The notes below the pieces were generated by a model that made no database searches, was not told the origin of the DNA, and worked only from the letters and a program-made list of their open reading frames with translations. Shown here in pieces: positions 49,534 through 58,358 of a DNA stretch of 64,000 bases. Origin of the DNA: Aliidiomarina indica (GTDB taxonomy: Bacteria; Pseudomonadota; Gammaproteobacteria; Enterobacterales; Alteromonadaceae); assembly GCF_015354615.1 (NCBI RefSeq), contig NZ_JACAVQ010000006.1, positions 62,001 to 126,000 of the forward strand. Reading direction: 5' to 3'. How positions within the stretch are numbered: the stretch's first letter is position 1; every line of letters starts with the position of its first letter. The translations under genes were made by a program, and so were the position numbers.

Positions 49534-51315
49534 TTAAGACGTCGTGTTTATCGACACATTCATGGGCTCAACGGGAAATTGAAAATCGTAGCATAATCCT
49601 GCATCGGGTTGGCTGCTCACTTCTACGTTTCCGGCTAAGGTTTGTGTAATTAATGTATAAATTATATGCGCGCCTAAGCCGCTGCCGCCATTGTCTGCAG
49701 ACGTGGTGTAGAAGGGTTCGAACAACTGGCGTAACTGGTGTGACGTCATGCCGACCCCGTTGTCACGATAACGAATATGAAGGTGATCAGAAACCACAGA
49801 AACATCAATATCAATGCGGCCATTCGGATTGTCTGGGAACGCATGGAGGATGGAATTCATCATCATGTTGGTGATTACTTGAGCTAACGCGCCGGCATTA
49901 CAACGCACTTCAATGTCGTCGGGACAATTGAGTTGTACCACACACGACTTTCTGCGCAGTTGTGGTTGTAAAGACTGGATTATGCGTTGTACATAATTAC
50001 ATATATGGATGCTGCGAGTATGATCAGCGGCCTGATCGACAGCAACCTGCTTGAAACCGCTAATAATTTCATTGGCGCGGTGCAAATTGCTTTCGATGAG
50101 CGCATTGCTCTCTGTAACCGTGTCCATAAAATCTTTGATATCTTGCTCTGACGCAGTGCCCGCGGCCATTTGCTGCTGAATTTTCTGTAAGCGTTCTTGC
50201 AGATAACTGGTTGCGGTTACACTGACGCCCAGAGGGGTGCTGACATCGTGGGTTATGTTCGCAACCATGTTGCCAAGCGCGGCCATTTTCTCTGAACTCA
50301 TCAACTGCAGGCGAATTTGCTGTAGAAACTCTAAGCTTTCTTCTAGTTCTTGATTGGTTTGCTTTAAGCGCGATTCGGTAATACGGCGCTGGTGCACTTC
50401 CTGTTCTAACGATTGCTGGCGCATTTCTAGTTCATGTCGGCGACGTTCTAAATCCAACATAAGGTTACTGATCCCCAGCGTCTTCTCGGCTATTTCTTGT
50501 TCGAGCAGTAAATTTTGGTCTTCAAGACGTCGATTTACATCGTTCACCTCTTGCTGTGCCGAGGTGAGATCGGTCTGATGAGCGCGCAATCGCGATAACA
50601 GATCATTGTAGGCATCTTCTAGTAATGAAAACTCGTTCACTTCTTCTTGTTTCAATCGAATTTGCGAACTTTCTGGATGCTCAGGTGAGAAATTGCGTAG
50701 TTGTTCGATTAAGTTCTCAAGCGGCTCACGAAGATAGTGTCGAAACGCGAGGGTGAATAATAAAATCAGAATCGAACTTTTAAGTAAGGCGCCAACCAAC
50801 AACAGAATCAGGCTGGGCTTGAGTCGATCAATGGTGATGTCTCGGCTTGAAAAAAGTACCACATCACCCACCAATTCTGAGCCCCCCGCAAATTCAAACA
50901 CTAACGGGGAGTAATAACCAAATACACCACTGTGTTCGGGAATCGGGCCGCTATCATCGATTAATGCTAAGCGATCAACACTCATCGTCTCGCCTTGATT
51001 AATCAGCACGCGCTCTTGGTCGTCGCGAATAATGATTCCGCTAATGGCCGGAATGTTGATTAACCCTGCCGCTAATGCATTGGTTTGCTCTTGGTTAAAT
51101 TCCCACATGGCTCGGGCAAGGCTGGCAGCGAAAGTATGGTGTTGATTGCGTAAATCATGCAGCAGGGCTTCGCGGGTGTTGTTGTATTCAAAGGCAATTT
51201 GGCCGGTCGTAATAATCAGCGTAAGTAAGAAGTATACCGTTAACACACTCGTGAGGAGGGTGCGCGCAATACTGCGAGGTATAGATGAGCGGGATACCGA
51301 TGCTTTCTTTTGCAT
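49534..51315 (-). CDS. Orphan membrane sensor histidine kinase
   Basis: A 593-aa sensor kinase. Two membrane helices (residues about 19-42 and 165-188) bracket a periplasmic sensing domain of about 120 residues that contains FEYNNTREALLHDLRNQHHTF. After the second helix a HAMP-like segment and a long coiled coil (about 240-340) lead to the kinase core: H-box VANITHDVSTPLGVSV, N-box VITNMMMNSILHAFPD, G1 RYRDNGVGM and G2 GGSGLGAHII. No response regulator is adjacent; the porin and phoB genes are the nearest divergent neighbours. The signal is unknown. Confidence 0.93.
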   Translation of the reverse strand: MQKKASVSRSSIPRSIARTLLTSVLTVYFLLTLIITTGQIAFEYNNTREALLHDLRNQHHTFAASLARAMWEFNQEQTNALAAGLINIPAISGIIIRDDQERVLINQGETMSVDRLALIDDSGPIPEHSGVFGYYSPLVFEFAGGSELVGDVVLFSSRDITIDRLKPSLILLLVGALLKSSILILLFTLAFRHYLREPLENLIEQLRNFSPEHPESSQIRLKQEEVNEFSLLEDAYNDLLSRLRAHQTDLTSAQQEVNDVNRRLEDQNLLLEQEIAEKTLGISNLMLDLERRRHELEMRQQSLEQEVHQRRITESRLKQTNQELEESLEFLQQIRLQLMSSEKMAALGNMVANITHDVSTPLGVSVTATSYLQERLQKIQQQMAAGTASEQDIKDFMDTVTESNALIESNLHRANEIISGFKQVAVDQAADHTRSIHICNYVQRIIQSLQPQLRRKSCVVQLNCPDDIEVRCNAGALAQVITNMMMNSILHAFPDNPNGRIDIDVSVVSDHLHIRYRDNGVGMTSHQLRQLFEPFYTTSADNGGSGLGAHIIYTLITQTLAGNVEVSSQPDAGLCYDFQFPVEPMNVSINTTS

Positions 51316-51477
51316 GAATGTCTACACAATGCCGACGGTTATTATGTTGTTTTATTGCTCTGACTTTAGCAGGAGTGATGGCATTTGAACACAGTAATCC
51401 TACGTCGCGATCTGTTTATGAATGATGTTTGTCAGCCGTAAAAAAACACCCCGAGAAGATCTACTTTCTGCGGCTTG

Positions 51478-51517
51478 CTGTAACAAAACCGACATAAATC
51501 CGTTATATTATCGTCAC
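51478..51517 (+). promoter_or_regulatory. Degenerate Pho-box array upstream of the porin gene
   Basis: Four heptamers at strict 11-base spacing (CTGTAAC, CCGACAT, CCGTTAT, TCGTCAC) are separated by AT-rich tetramers AAAA, AAAT, ATTA. Each matches the CTGTCAT half-site at 4-5 of 7 positions. It ends 66 bases before the porin start. PhoB control is inferred. Confidence 0.55.
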
Positions 51518-51583
51518 ACTAATAAATTTGTATTGTGCTCGCTTATCGCTTTTCTCATCATCTGCGCACACGGAGGGTATTCT

Positions 51584-52630
51584 ATGCGCATGTCACCGGC
51601 TCGCTCCTCTGCGCTCTTGGTTTGCTCCGCTTTGCTTACTATGAGCGTTGGCTTTGTTTCAGCCTCCCCGTCTGTTTCTGATCCAGCAACTGAGCTGAGA
51701 TTTTATGGTCGGCTGCATGTGTCCGCAGATTATCTCTATGACGGCCACGATGGGGGCTTAAACCTCTCCAGTAACTCCTCGCGTATTGGCGTTACGGCGA
51801 GTCACTGGCTCACCGAAGAGCTCTCGCTTCTGGGCCAGATTGAACGAACGGTACAGGTGACAGACGGTGATGCGACCCTTTCGGCACGGAACACCTTTAT
51901 CGGTATCAACGGCAGTTGGGGAACCATTCGTGGTGGTTTTATCGACACGCCGGTGAAACGTATTTTAAATCATGTTGAGTTATTTCGGGATCGCGTGGGC
52001 GAAGGGCGCAACGTAGTGCGCAGCGGTGAAATGCATTTTGATCGACGTTTTCGTAACGGTATTCAATATTTAAGTCCGGATTGGAATAACTTAAATGCGG
52101 TGATTCATTTCGGCGCAGGGGAAACCACGGGTGTCAGCACCACTAGTCGAGATGATGAATGGAGCGCCATGCTGCAATGGCGTCAGGGCGCATGGACAAC
52201 GCAAATCGGTTACGAAGTGCAAGGGCGCGACGGCCTTAGCGATTTACGGGCGGTTCGTTTAGGCAGTGTTTATCGTGCCGATGCTTGGACAACCACTGTG
52301 TTTCTGCAACATGCACAAGGCATGACGACAGGTGATGTGAACGTCTATGGGATTGGCACCGCGTATCGATGGAATGATGACTATCAACTTAAAGGCCAAT
52401 TATTTGTGCGCGACAGCAAAGATATGGCCGATGATGATGGTTACATGTTGACTCTGGGTATTGATCGTCAGTTAACCCCAATGACCACCGCGTATTTTAC
52501 AGTTTCATCGGCGCACAATGATAACAACGCACGTTTAAACGTATCGGCGGGAGGCCATGGCAAGACCATGAGCATTAGTCCTGGTGATGATCCCTTTGCT
52601 GTTTCTGTGGGTCTATTATGGAATTTCTAA
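51584..52630 (+). CDS. Outer-membrane porin, probably phosphate-regulated
   Basis: A general Gram-negative porin. The ATG at 51584 is selected because GGAGGG lies 6 bases upstream and it directly begins a signal peptide (MRMSPARSSALLVCS...) cleaved near SVGFVSASP; the frame is open back to 51422. The mature 320 residues begin with a beta strand typical of porins (ELRFYGRLHVSADYLYDG), contain alternating amphipathic strands throughout and end in the outer-membrane insertion signal LLWNF. Position next to phoB and the phased Pho-box-like sites suggest a PhoE-like role in anion or phosphate uptake. Confidence 0.87.
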   Translation: MRMSPARSSALLVCSALLTMSVGFVSASPSVSDPATELRFYGRLHVSADYLYDGHDGGLNLSSNSSRIGVTASHWLTEELSLLGQIERTVQVTDGDATLSARNTFIGINGSWGTIRGGFIDTPVKRILNHVELFRDRVGEGRNVVRSGEMHFDRRFRNGIQYLSPDWNNLNAVIHFGAGETTGVSTTSRDDEWSAMLQWRQGAWTTQIGYEVQGRDGLSDLRAVRLGSVYRADAWTTTVFLQHAQGMTTGDVNVYGIGTAYRWNDDYQLKGQLFVRDSKDMADDDGYMLTLGIDRQLTPMTTAYFTVSSAHNDNNARLNVSAGGHGKTMSISPGDDPFAVSVGLLWNF

Positions 52631-52669
52631 CGCTCTGATTTCTGAGTTATTGTGCGACATTTTTAGCAG

Positions 52670-52687
52670 AAGTCATAAAAGTGTCAC
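52670..52687 (+). promoter_or_regulatory. Pho box upstream of phoBR
   Basis: AAGTCAT-AAAA-GTGTCAC matches the two-half-site consensus CTGTCAT-A/T4-CTGTCAY closely and lies 46 bases before phoB, supporting autoregulation. Confidence 0.8.
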
Positions 52688-52733
52688 ATAAGGTTCGCAT
52701 AATGCCAGTATTGAAACGGACAGGTGACAGCAT

Positions 52734-53420
52734 ATGCCAAGTAAAATACTGATCGTAGAAGATGAAGCACCCATTCGGGAAATGCTTGCGTTTGTTATGG
52801 AGCAGCATGGCTATCAGCCCATCCAAGCCGCTGATTTTGATATTGCCTTGGAAAAAATGGTCGAGCCATATCCTGATATGATTCTTCTTGATTGGATGTT
52901 ACCGGGTGGCAGTGGGATTCAACTGGCACGTCAGGTAAAAACCACAGAACATTTGCGCCATATTCCAATCATTATGCTTACCGCTCGCGGCGAAGAAGAA
53001 GACAAGATAAAGGGCTTAGAGGTGGGCGCTGATGATTATGTCACCAAGCCGTTTTCACCCAAAGAATTAATAGCCCGCATGCGGGCCGTGTTTCGCCGCG
53101 TATCGCCTACACATCTTGATGAACCTATCGATATAAATGGCTTGCAGTTAGATCCGGTCTCCCACCGAGTATCTGCCCATAATGACTCCCTGGAAATGGG
53201 ACCCACCGAGTTTCGGTTGTTACATTTCTTTATGACGCACCCAGAACGGGTTTACAGTCGTGAACAATTACTGGATCATGTGTGGGGAACTAATGTTTAT
53301 GTGGAGGATAGAACCGTAGATGTGCATATTCGTCGATTGCGAAAGGCAATTGAACGGCACGGACACGACAGCCTTATTCAAACCGTACGAGGCGTTGGCT
53401 ATCGGTTCTCAACACGCTAA
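52734..53420 (+). CDS. phoB: Phosphate regulon response regulator PhoB
   Basis: An OmpR/PhoB-type regulator, 228 aa. The receiver domain has the acidic pocket VEDEAP, the phosphorylated Asp53 in [20 protein letters not shown] and the Lys in [13 protein letters not shown]. The winged-helix DNA-binding domain has [31 protein letters not shown] and [13 protein letters not shown]. It is immediately followed by phoR (stop codon adjacent to ATG) and preceded by a Pho box. Confidence 0.97.
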   Translation: MPSKILIVEDEAPIREMLAFVMEQHGYQPIQAADFDIALEKMVEPYPDMILLDWMLPGGSGIQLARQVKTTEHLRHIPIIMLTARGEEEDKIKGLEVGADDYVTKPFSPKELIARMRAVFRRVSPTHLDEPIDINGLQLDPVSHRVSAHNDSLEMGPTEFRLLHFFMTHPERVYSREQLLDHVWGTNVYVEDRTVDVHIRRLRKAIERHGHDSLIQTVRGVGYRFSTR

Positions 53421-54725
53421 ATGGAAAGGCATTATACCCTCTATCGCATTTTCAAACGCTTACTCCTTTGGGTATTACCGTTTGCTTTCGTCGGCTGGAT
53501 AACTGGCCATTTTTGGCTGTCTATTAGCTTATCGTTGGCTTGCGCGCTGCTCTGGAACTACCTCTTTTTACATCGCTTGAATATGTGGTTGTGGCAAAGC
53601 CGCACCATGTTGCCACCCCATGCGCCGGGAATGTGGAGTGATATTTACGATGGTATATATCGAACCCTGCGCCGTGCTCAAATAAAGCGTCGCCAACTGG
53701 CGGTATTGCTGCAACGCTTTCGACAAGCGGCGGAAGCTATGCCAGATGCCAGTATGGTGTTGCAACGCAATGGCAATATCGAGTGGACCAACAAACTTGC
53801 GCAAATTTATTTTGGCTTACGCTGGCCGGCAGACAAAGGCATTCAAGTCACAAATCTAATTCGCGATCCCCGCTTTAAAAAATACTTTGAGAAGGGCGAA
53901 TTCGATGAGCCTTTTACGCTAAATTCGCCACAGGGGGATGATCGAGAGTTAGAGCTGCGCGTGATGACCTATTCAGAAGATGAACTCCTGTTAATTGCGC
54001 GCGATGTGACGCAATTGCGAAAGCTTGAACGCATGCGTAAAGACTTCGTCGCTAATGTGTCTCACGAATTGAAAACGCCTCTTACGGTCATGAATGGGTA
54101 CTTGGAGATGATGGACTCACCCACAAAGCTGCCGCCCGAAATGCTAGATAAAGCGGTTCATGATATGAGCTTGCAGACGCAGCGGATGCAAAAAATGGTG
54201 AATCAACTGCTGTTACTCTCGCGCATGGAATCGCAAATGCAGGATAACTTCACGAAACGCGTTGAAGTGGGAGCTGTGTTGCGACAAATACTAAATGAGA
54301 TGCGGCCGTTGTTTACTGACAAAGATATTTATTTAGATGCTCATATCGATGAGAACTTGCACGTGTGGGGTAACGAAGAAAAACTCCACGCAGCCTGTTC
54401 AAACTTGCTTACCAACGCCATTAAATATACGCCACCGAATGGTCAGATAACCCTCCGTTGGCACAAAGTAGGGCCTTTTGCGGAATTCTCGGTTGCAGAT
54501 ACTGGAAACGGAATCGCCCATGAGCATATTCCGCGCCTCACAGAGCGTTTTTATCGAGTCGATAAAGATAGAAATAGCGCGACGGGCGGAACGGGGTTGG
54601 GCCTATCCATCGTAAAACATGCACTTGAACATCATCGCACCTACCTTCAAGTAGAAAGCCGTATCGGCCAGGGCAGTCGGTTCTGGTTTCGTCTTGCGCC
54701 AGAGCTGTTAAGTCAGCCTGATTAA
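53421..54725 (+). CDS. phoR: Phosphate regulon sensor histidine kinase PhoR
   Basis: A 434-aa kinase/phosphatase of PhoB. An N-terminal hydrophobic hairpin (residues about 10-50) anchors it with almost no periplasmic part, as in E. coli. A PAS domain (about 90-200) precedes the H-box MRKDFVANVSHELKTPLTVMNGY, N-box LTNAIKYTPPNG, G1 VADTGNGIAHEHIPRLTERFYRVD and G2 GGTGLGLSIVKHALEHH. Translation is tightly coupled to phoB. The signal should come from PstSCAB and PhoU encoded downstream. Confidence 0.97.
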   Translation: MERHYTLYRIFKRLLLWVLPFAFVGWITGHFWLSISLSLACALLWNYLFLHRLNMWLWQSRTMLPPHAPGMWSDIYDGIYRTLRRAQIKRRQLAVLLQRFRQAAEAMPDASMVLQRNGNIEWTNKLAQIYFGLRWPADKGIQVTNLIRDPRFKKYFEKGEFDEPFTLNSPQGDDRELELRVMTYSEDELLLIARDVTQLRKLERMRKDFVANVSHELKTPLTVMNGYLEMMDSPTKLPPEMLDKAVHDMSLQTQRMQKMVNQLLLLSRMESQMQDNFTKRVEVGAVLRQILNEMRPLFTDKDIYLDAHIDENLHVWGNEEKLHAACSNLLTNAIKYTPPNGQITLRWHKVGPFAEFSVADTGNGIAHEHIPRLTERFYRVDKDRNSATGGTGLGLSIVKHALEHHRTYLQVESRIGQGSRFWFRLAPELLSQPD

Positions 54726-54748
54726 TCTCTCCCCTCAAGCGCTAGAAA

Positions 54749-54788
54749 TTGTCATGCAATTGTCATGAAAGTGACAGATGACTGTCAT
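54749..54788 (+). promoter_or_regulatory. Tandem Pho boxes (four half-sites) upstream of pstS
   Basis: TTGTCAT, TTGTCAT, GTGACAG and CTGTCAT follow one another at exact 11-base spacing with tetramers GCAA, GAAA and ATGA. Three are near-perfect PhoB half-sites. They lie about 60 bases upstream of the promoter-proximal box. Confidence 0.85.
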
Positions 54789-54850
54789 TTACCTGCCTCA
54801 CAATGTCTCCCAGACATGCAGCAAGTCTAGCGTCTAAGAAAAAATTCCGG

Positions 54851-54884
54851 TTGTCATTTTAGTGTCACAATTCATCACTATGAT
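54851..54884 (+). promoter_or_regulatory. Promoter-proximal Pho box and -10 of pstS
   Basis: TTGTCAT-TTTA-GTGTCAC (54851-54868) is followed 10 bases later by TATGAT (54879-54884). In PhoB-activated promoters the box replaces the -35 at this distance from the -10. Confidence 0.88.
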
Positions 54885-54934
54885 GGCGTCGGCTTAACTT
54901 GAAATACCTGTAACAGCAGGAATTGGAGACAGAC

Positions 54935-55903
54935 ATGAAGAAAACTATCTTAGCAACCGTAACCGCCGCAGTGTTCGCTGTGGGTTTCGCTGCATCAGCT
55001 AATGTTGATCCGCGTTTACCTGATTATGAGCGTGCGTCTGGTGTGTCTGGAAACATGAACTCAATTGGTTCAGACACGTTGAACAACCTGATGACTTTAT
55101 GGGCTGAAGAGTTCAACAAATTCTATCCGAATGTGAATGTGCAGATTCAAGGTGCGGGCTCATCTACAGCGCCACCAGCGATTACTGAAGGAACAGCAAA
55201 CTTCGCACCAATGAGCCGGGCGATGCGTCAGTCTGAGATTGAAGCCTTCGAAGCACGTCACGGTTACGCGCCTTACGCTATGCCAGTTGCTATCGATATG
55301 TTGGCAGTTTATGTCAATAACGATAACCCTATCGAGTGTTTGTCATTACAACAAGTCGATGCCATTTTCTCTGCTACTCGCCGTGGTGGCTACCCGAACG
55401 ATATCACGCGCTGGGGCCAAGTAGGTTTAACCGGTTCTTGGGCAAACCGTGATTTCGCGCTGTACAGCCGTAACGCGGTATCAGGCACCTACGGTTACTT
55501 TAAAGATAACGCCTTATTTGGCGGTGATTTCAAATCAAGCATTAATGAGCAGCCAGGTTCTTCGTCAGTGGTTCAGGGTGTGACTGAATCTTTGAACGGT
55601 ATCGGTTACTCAGGTATCGGCTACCGTACCTCGGGAGTTCGTGCTATCGCATTGTCAGCAACGGAAGGCGGTGAGTGCTTCGAACCAACTGCAGAAAATG
55701 CTGCCACAGGCGACTACCCATTAGCGCGCTACTTATACGTGTATGTGAACAAGCATCCGAATCGTGACCTCGACCCGATGACCCGCGAATTCGTAAAAAT
55801 GTTGTACTCGAAAGTAGGCCAGGAAGTTGTTGACCGTGACGGTTACGTGCCGTTGCCAGAGTCGCTAGCTTCTCGCATCCGCCGTGAACTAAACGTTCAG
55901 TAA
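54935..55903 (+). CDS. pstS: Phosphate ABC transporter substrate-binding protein PstS
   Basis: A periplasmic phosphate-binding protein, 322 aa. The ATG at 54935 follows TTGGAGA and begins a clean signal peptide (MKKTILATVTAAVFAVGFAASA). Phosphate-binding loops are SIGSDTLNNLMTLW, GAGSSTAPPAITEGTANFAPMSR and SRNAVSGTYGYFKD. It resembles the larger marine PstS-like proteins more than E. coli PstS. Strong Pho-box control precedes it and a terminator follows, so it is probably expressed well above pstCAB. Confidence 0.95.
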   Translation: MKKTILATVTAAVFAVGFAASANVDPRLPDYERASGVSGNMNSIGSDTLNNLMTLWAEEFNKFYPNVNVQIQGAGSSTAPPAITEGTANFAPMSRAMRQSEIEAFEARHGYAPYAMPVAIDMLAVYVNNDNPIECLSLQQVDAIFSATRRGGYPNDITRWGQVGLTGSWANRDFALYSRNAVSGTYGYFKDNALFGGDFKSSINEQPGSSSVVQGVTESLNGIGYSGIGYRTSGVRAIALSATEGGECFEPTAENAATGDYPLARYLYVYVNKHPNRDLDPMTREFVKMLYSKVGQEVVDRDGYVPLPESLASRIRRELNVQ

Positions 55904-55927
55904 ACGGTGTGTGAAATAACCCCAAAA

Positions 55928-55953
55928 GAGGCACAGGATGTGCCTCTTTTTTT
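55928..55953 (+). terminator. Rho-independent terminator after pstS
   Basis: Stem GAGGCACA / TGTGCCTC with loop GGA and seven T. Confidence 0.92.
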
Positions 55954-55974
55954 ATTTATGACATTTTTATGTCG

Positions 55975-55992
55975 TTGTCATATTGCTGTCAT
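55975..55992 (+). promoter_or_regulatory. Pho box upstream of pstC
   Basis: TTGTCAT-ATTG-CTGTCAT, extended in phase by AAAA and the weak heptamer GTTGGCT, 62 bases before pstC and just after the pstS terminator. Confidence 0.8.
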
Positions 55993-56054
55993 AAAAGTTG
56001 GCTACATTCGCCTTCAAGATATTCAACTATCTGCCACTATGAGACTTTCGTATC

Positions 56055-58340
56055 ATGACAGATTCAATTGCTAGCTCGATGCGCCACCGGCGTGAGTCCC
56101 GATTACCTAATGCGGAGTTACGTGCAAAGCGTCGTCGCATTCGGATGTTTAAAAATGGTTTATCTCGCTGGGGAATTACCGCTGCCGGATTTGGGGTAGT
56201 GTTGTCGTTGGCGACGATTTTCATATATCTCTTTTATGAAGTGATGCCCATTTTTAAAGGCGCATCGGTCACTCAAGAGCAGACATTCCAACTACCCGGT
56301 GAATCGTCCCTGCATTTAACCATTGAGCGTTATCAGGAACTGGGCTTGAATTTTGATGCCAGCGGTCAAGTTACGTTCTTTGAACTCGACTCAGGCACAG
56401 TGCGATTTCAAGATCAGGTGATGGGAAACCCAGGCGCGACCATTAGCACCTTTGCGAAGGGCGAAGATATTGGTGGTTTAGTCGGTTTTGCCTACGATGA
56501 CGGTTCTGTGAATCTTGCACGTCCCGAATATCAAGTAACCTTCCCCGATGATGAGCGTTTAATTACGCCATTGTTAGCGCGGCCTTATGGCTCTGAACCC
56601 ATTCAGCTTGATCCCGAAGGACACGCTATTACTCACTTAAGTGTTCAGGAAAGTACCCGCGGTGCTCGTTCGGCGATGCTCGTAGGTTACACAGACGATG
56701 GCCGTTATGTCACCGCGCGCCTGACAACTCGGGAAAACTTATTTACCGGTGAGGTGGAAACACAGGTGACGCGTGGCGTGCTCCCGGCACTGCCAGTTGC
56801 TCCTCGCGGCATTCTTGTTGATAAAGAAATGCGCAGCGTGTTTGTAGCAGATGCCGCCGGTTACTTGCACTACATTGATATTCGAAATCCTCGCCAAGCG
56901 GAGTTAATGCACAGCATACGGGCAGCCGACGGCGAGTATATTACCGCAATGGATTTCTTAGTCGGGTCAGTCTCAATCATTGTGGGCACCGACAAAGGTA
57001 CGTTGAGCCAATGGTTCCTAGTACGGGATGATGAAAATACGCGGGTACTGGTGCGAATTCGTGACTTTAAGTCACACCCAGCAGCAATTACGCACATTGC
57101 GCCAGAACATACGCGCAAGGGCTTTATTGTAGGAGATGCCAGCGGCACTGTGGGTGTTCATTACGGAACCTCGGCGCGCACGCTGTTGCAGCAACAGCTT
57201 CTCGAGGGCGGAGTGCAAGGTTTAGCGCTGTCTCCGGTTAACCGTCGTTTGATGGTCTTGGATCAAGCAAACAACCTTCATGTTCATGAGCTTTGGAACC
57301 GTCATCCACAGATTTCGTTTTCTGCGCTGTGGAATCGGGTGTGGTACGAAGGCCGCAGCAATCCCGAATATATCTGGCAGTCATCTTCCGCCAGCGATGA
57401 ATTTGAATCGAAATTCAGTTTGGTGCCGTTGTCGATAGGAACGTTAAAGGCCGCTTTCTTCGCCATGTTGTTTGCCATGCCTTTGGCGATTATGGGGGCG
57501 ATCTACACCGCTTACTTTATGACGCCGAAACTGCGCGGCATGGTAAAACCGACCATTGAAATTATGGAAGCGTTACCGACAGTTATCTTGGGCTTCTTGG
57601 CAGGGTTATGGTTGGCACCCTTTATGGAGAACAATCTACCTGCGGTGTTCTCCTTGCTTATCGGTATGCCGATTGTGATGTTACTGATGGCGTTCTTATG
57701 GCGTTTCTTACCTCTGCAGCTGCGTAATCGCATTCCAGGAGGATGGGAAGCGGCCATTTTGGTGCCCGTGGTCCTTCTGTTCGGATGGGCCATGGTCACC
57801 CTGAGCCCTCATATTGAAGTGTGGTTCTTCGATGGCAGTATGCGCCAGTGGTTTACCGAAAACGGTATCACGTACGATCAGCGCAACGCCATGGTTGTTG
57901 GTGTGGCGATGGGGTTTGCGGTTATCCCAACGATTTATTCAATCGCGGAAGACGCTGTATTTAACGTGCCTCGGCATTTAACCCAAGGTTCGTTGGCATT
58001 GGGCGCTACCCCTTGGCAAACCGTATTGGGCGTGGTGCTTCCAACCGCAAGCCCAGGCATTTTCTCTGCGATTATGATTGGTTTCGGACGCGCTGTCGGT
58101 GAAACCATGATCGTACTGATGGCTACCGGGAACAGCCCGATTGTGAACTTCAATATCTTTGAAGGCATGCGTACCTTGTCTGCCAACATCGCTGTGGAAT
58201 TACCAGAAACAGCAGTAGGCAGTAGCCACTTTAGAATTCTGTTCTTGGCGGCGCTGGTGCTCCTCACCTTCACATTTATTTTGAATACCATCGCTGAAGT
58301 GGTTCGTCAGCGGTTACGTAAACGTTACAGCAGCCTGTAA
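56055..58340 (+). CDS. pstC: Phosphate ABC transporter permease PstC, long form with extracytoplasmic domain
   Basis: A 761-aa permease, against about 320 aa in E. coli. Helix 1 (residues about 36-60) is followed by a region of roughly 380 residues, beta-rich with repeated HIDIRNP-, VGTDKGTLSQWF- and FIVGDASGTVGVHYG-like stretches that suggest a beta-propeller, presumably periplasmic. The standard permease core begins near residue 450 (SLVPLSIGTLKAAFFAMLFAMPLAI) and includes the coupling loop [31 protein letters not shown]. The extension may bind PstS or scaffold the complex. Confidence 0.93.
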   Translation: MTDSIASSMRHRRESRLPNAELRAKRRRIRMFKNGLSRWGITAAGFGVVLSLATIFIYLFYEVMPIFKGASVTQEQTFQLPGESSLHLTIERYQELGLNFDASGQVTFFELDSGTVRFQDQVMGNPGATISTFAKGEDIGGLVGFAYDDGSVNLARPEYQVTFPDDERLITPLLARPYGSEPIQLDPEGHAITHLSVQESTRGARSAMLVGYTDDGRYVTARLTTRENLFTGEVETQVTRGVLPALPVAPRGILVDKEMRSVFVADAAGYLHYIDIRNPRQAELMHSIRAADGEYITAMDFLVGSVSIIVGTDKGTLSQWFLVRDDENTRVLVRIRDFKSHPAAITHIAPEHTRKGFIVGDASGTVGVHYGTSARTLLQQQLLEGGVQGLALSPVNRRLMVLDQANNLHVHELWNRHPQISFSALWNRVWYEGRSNPEYIWQSSSASDEFESKFSLVPLSIGTLKAAFFAMLFAMPLAIMGAIYTAYFMTPKLRGMVKPTIEIMEALPTVILGFLAGLWLAPFMENNLPAVFSLLIGMPIVMLLMAFLWRFLPLQLRNRIPGGWEAAILVPVVLLFGWAMVTLSPHIEVWFFDGSMRQWFTENGITYDQRNAMVVGVAMGFAVIPTIYSIAEDAVFNVPRHLTQGSLALGATPWQTVLGVVLPTASPGIFSAIMIGFGRAVGETMIVLMATGNSPIVNFNIFEGMRTLSANIAVELPETAVGSSHFRILFLAALVLLTFTFILNTIAEVVRQRLRKRYSSL

Positions 58341-58358
58341 TTACAAGGGGTATAAACG

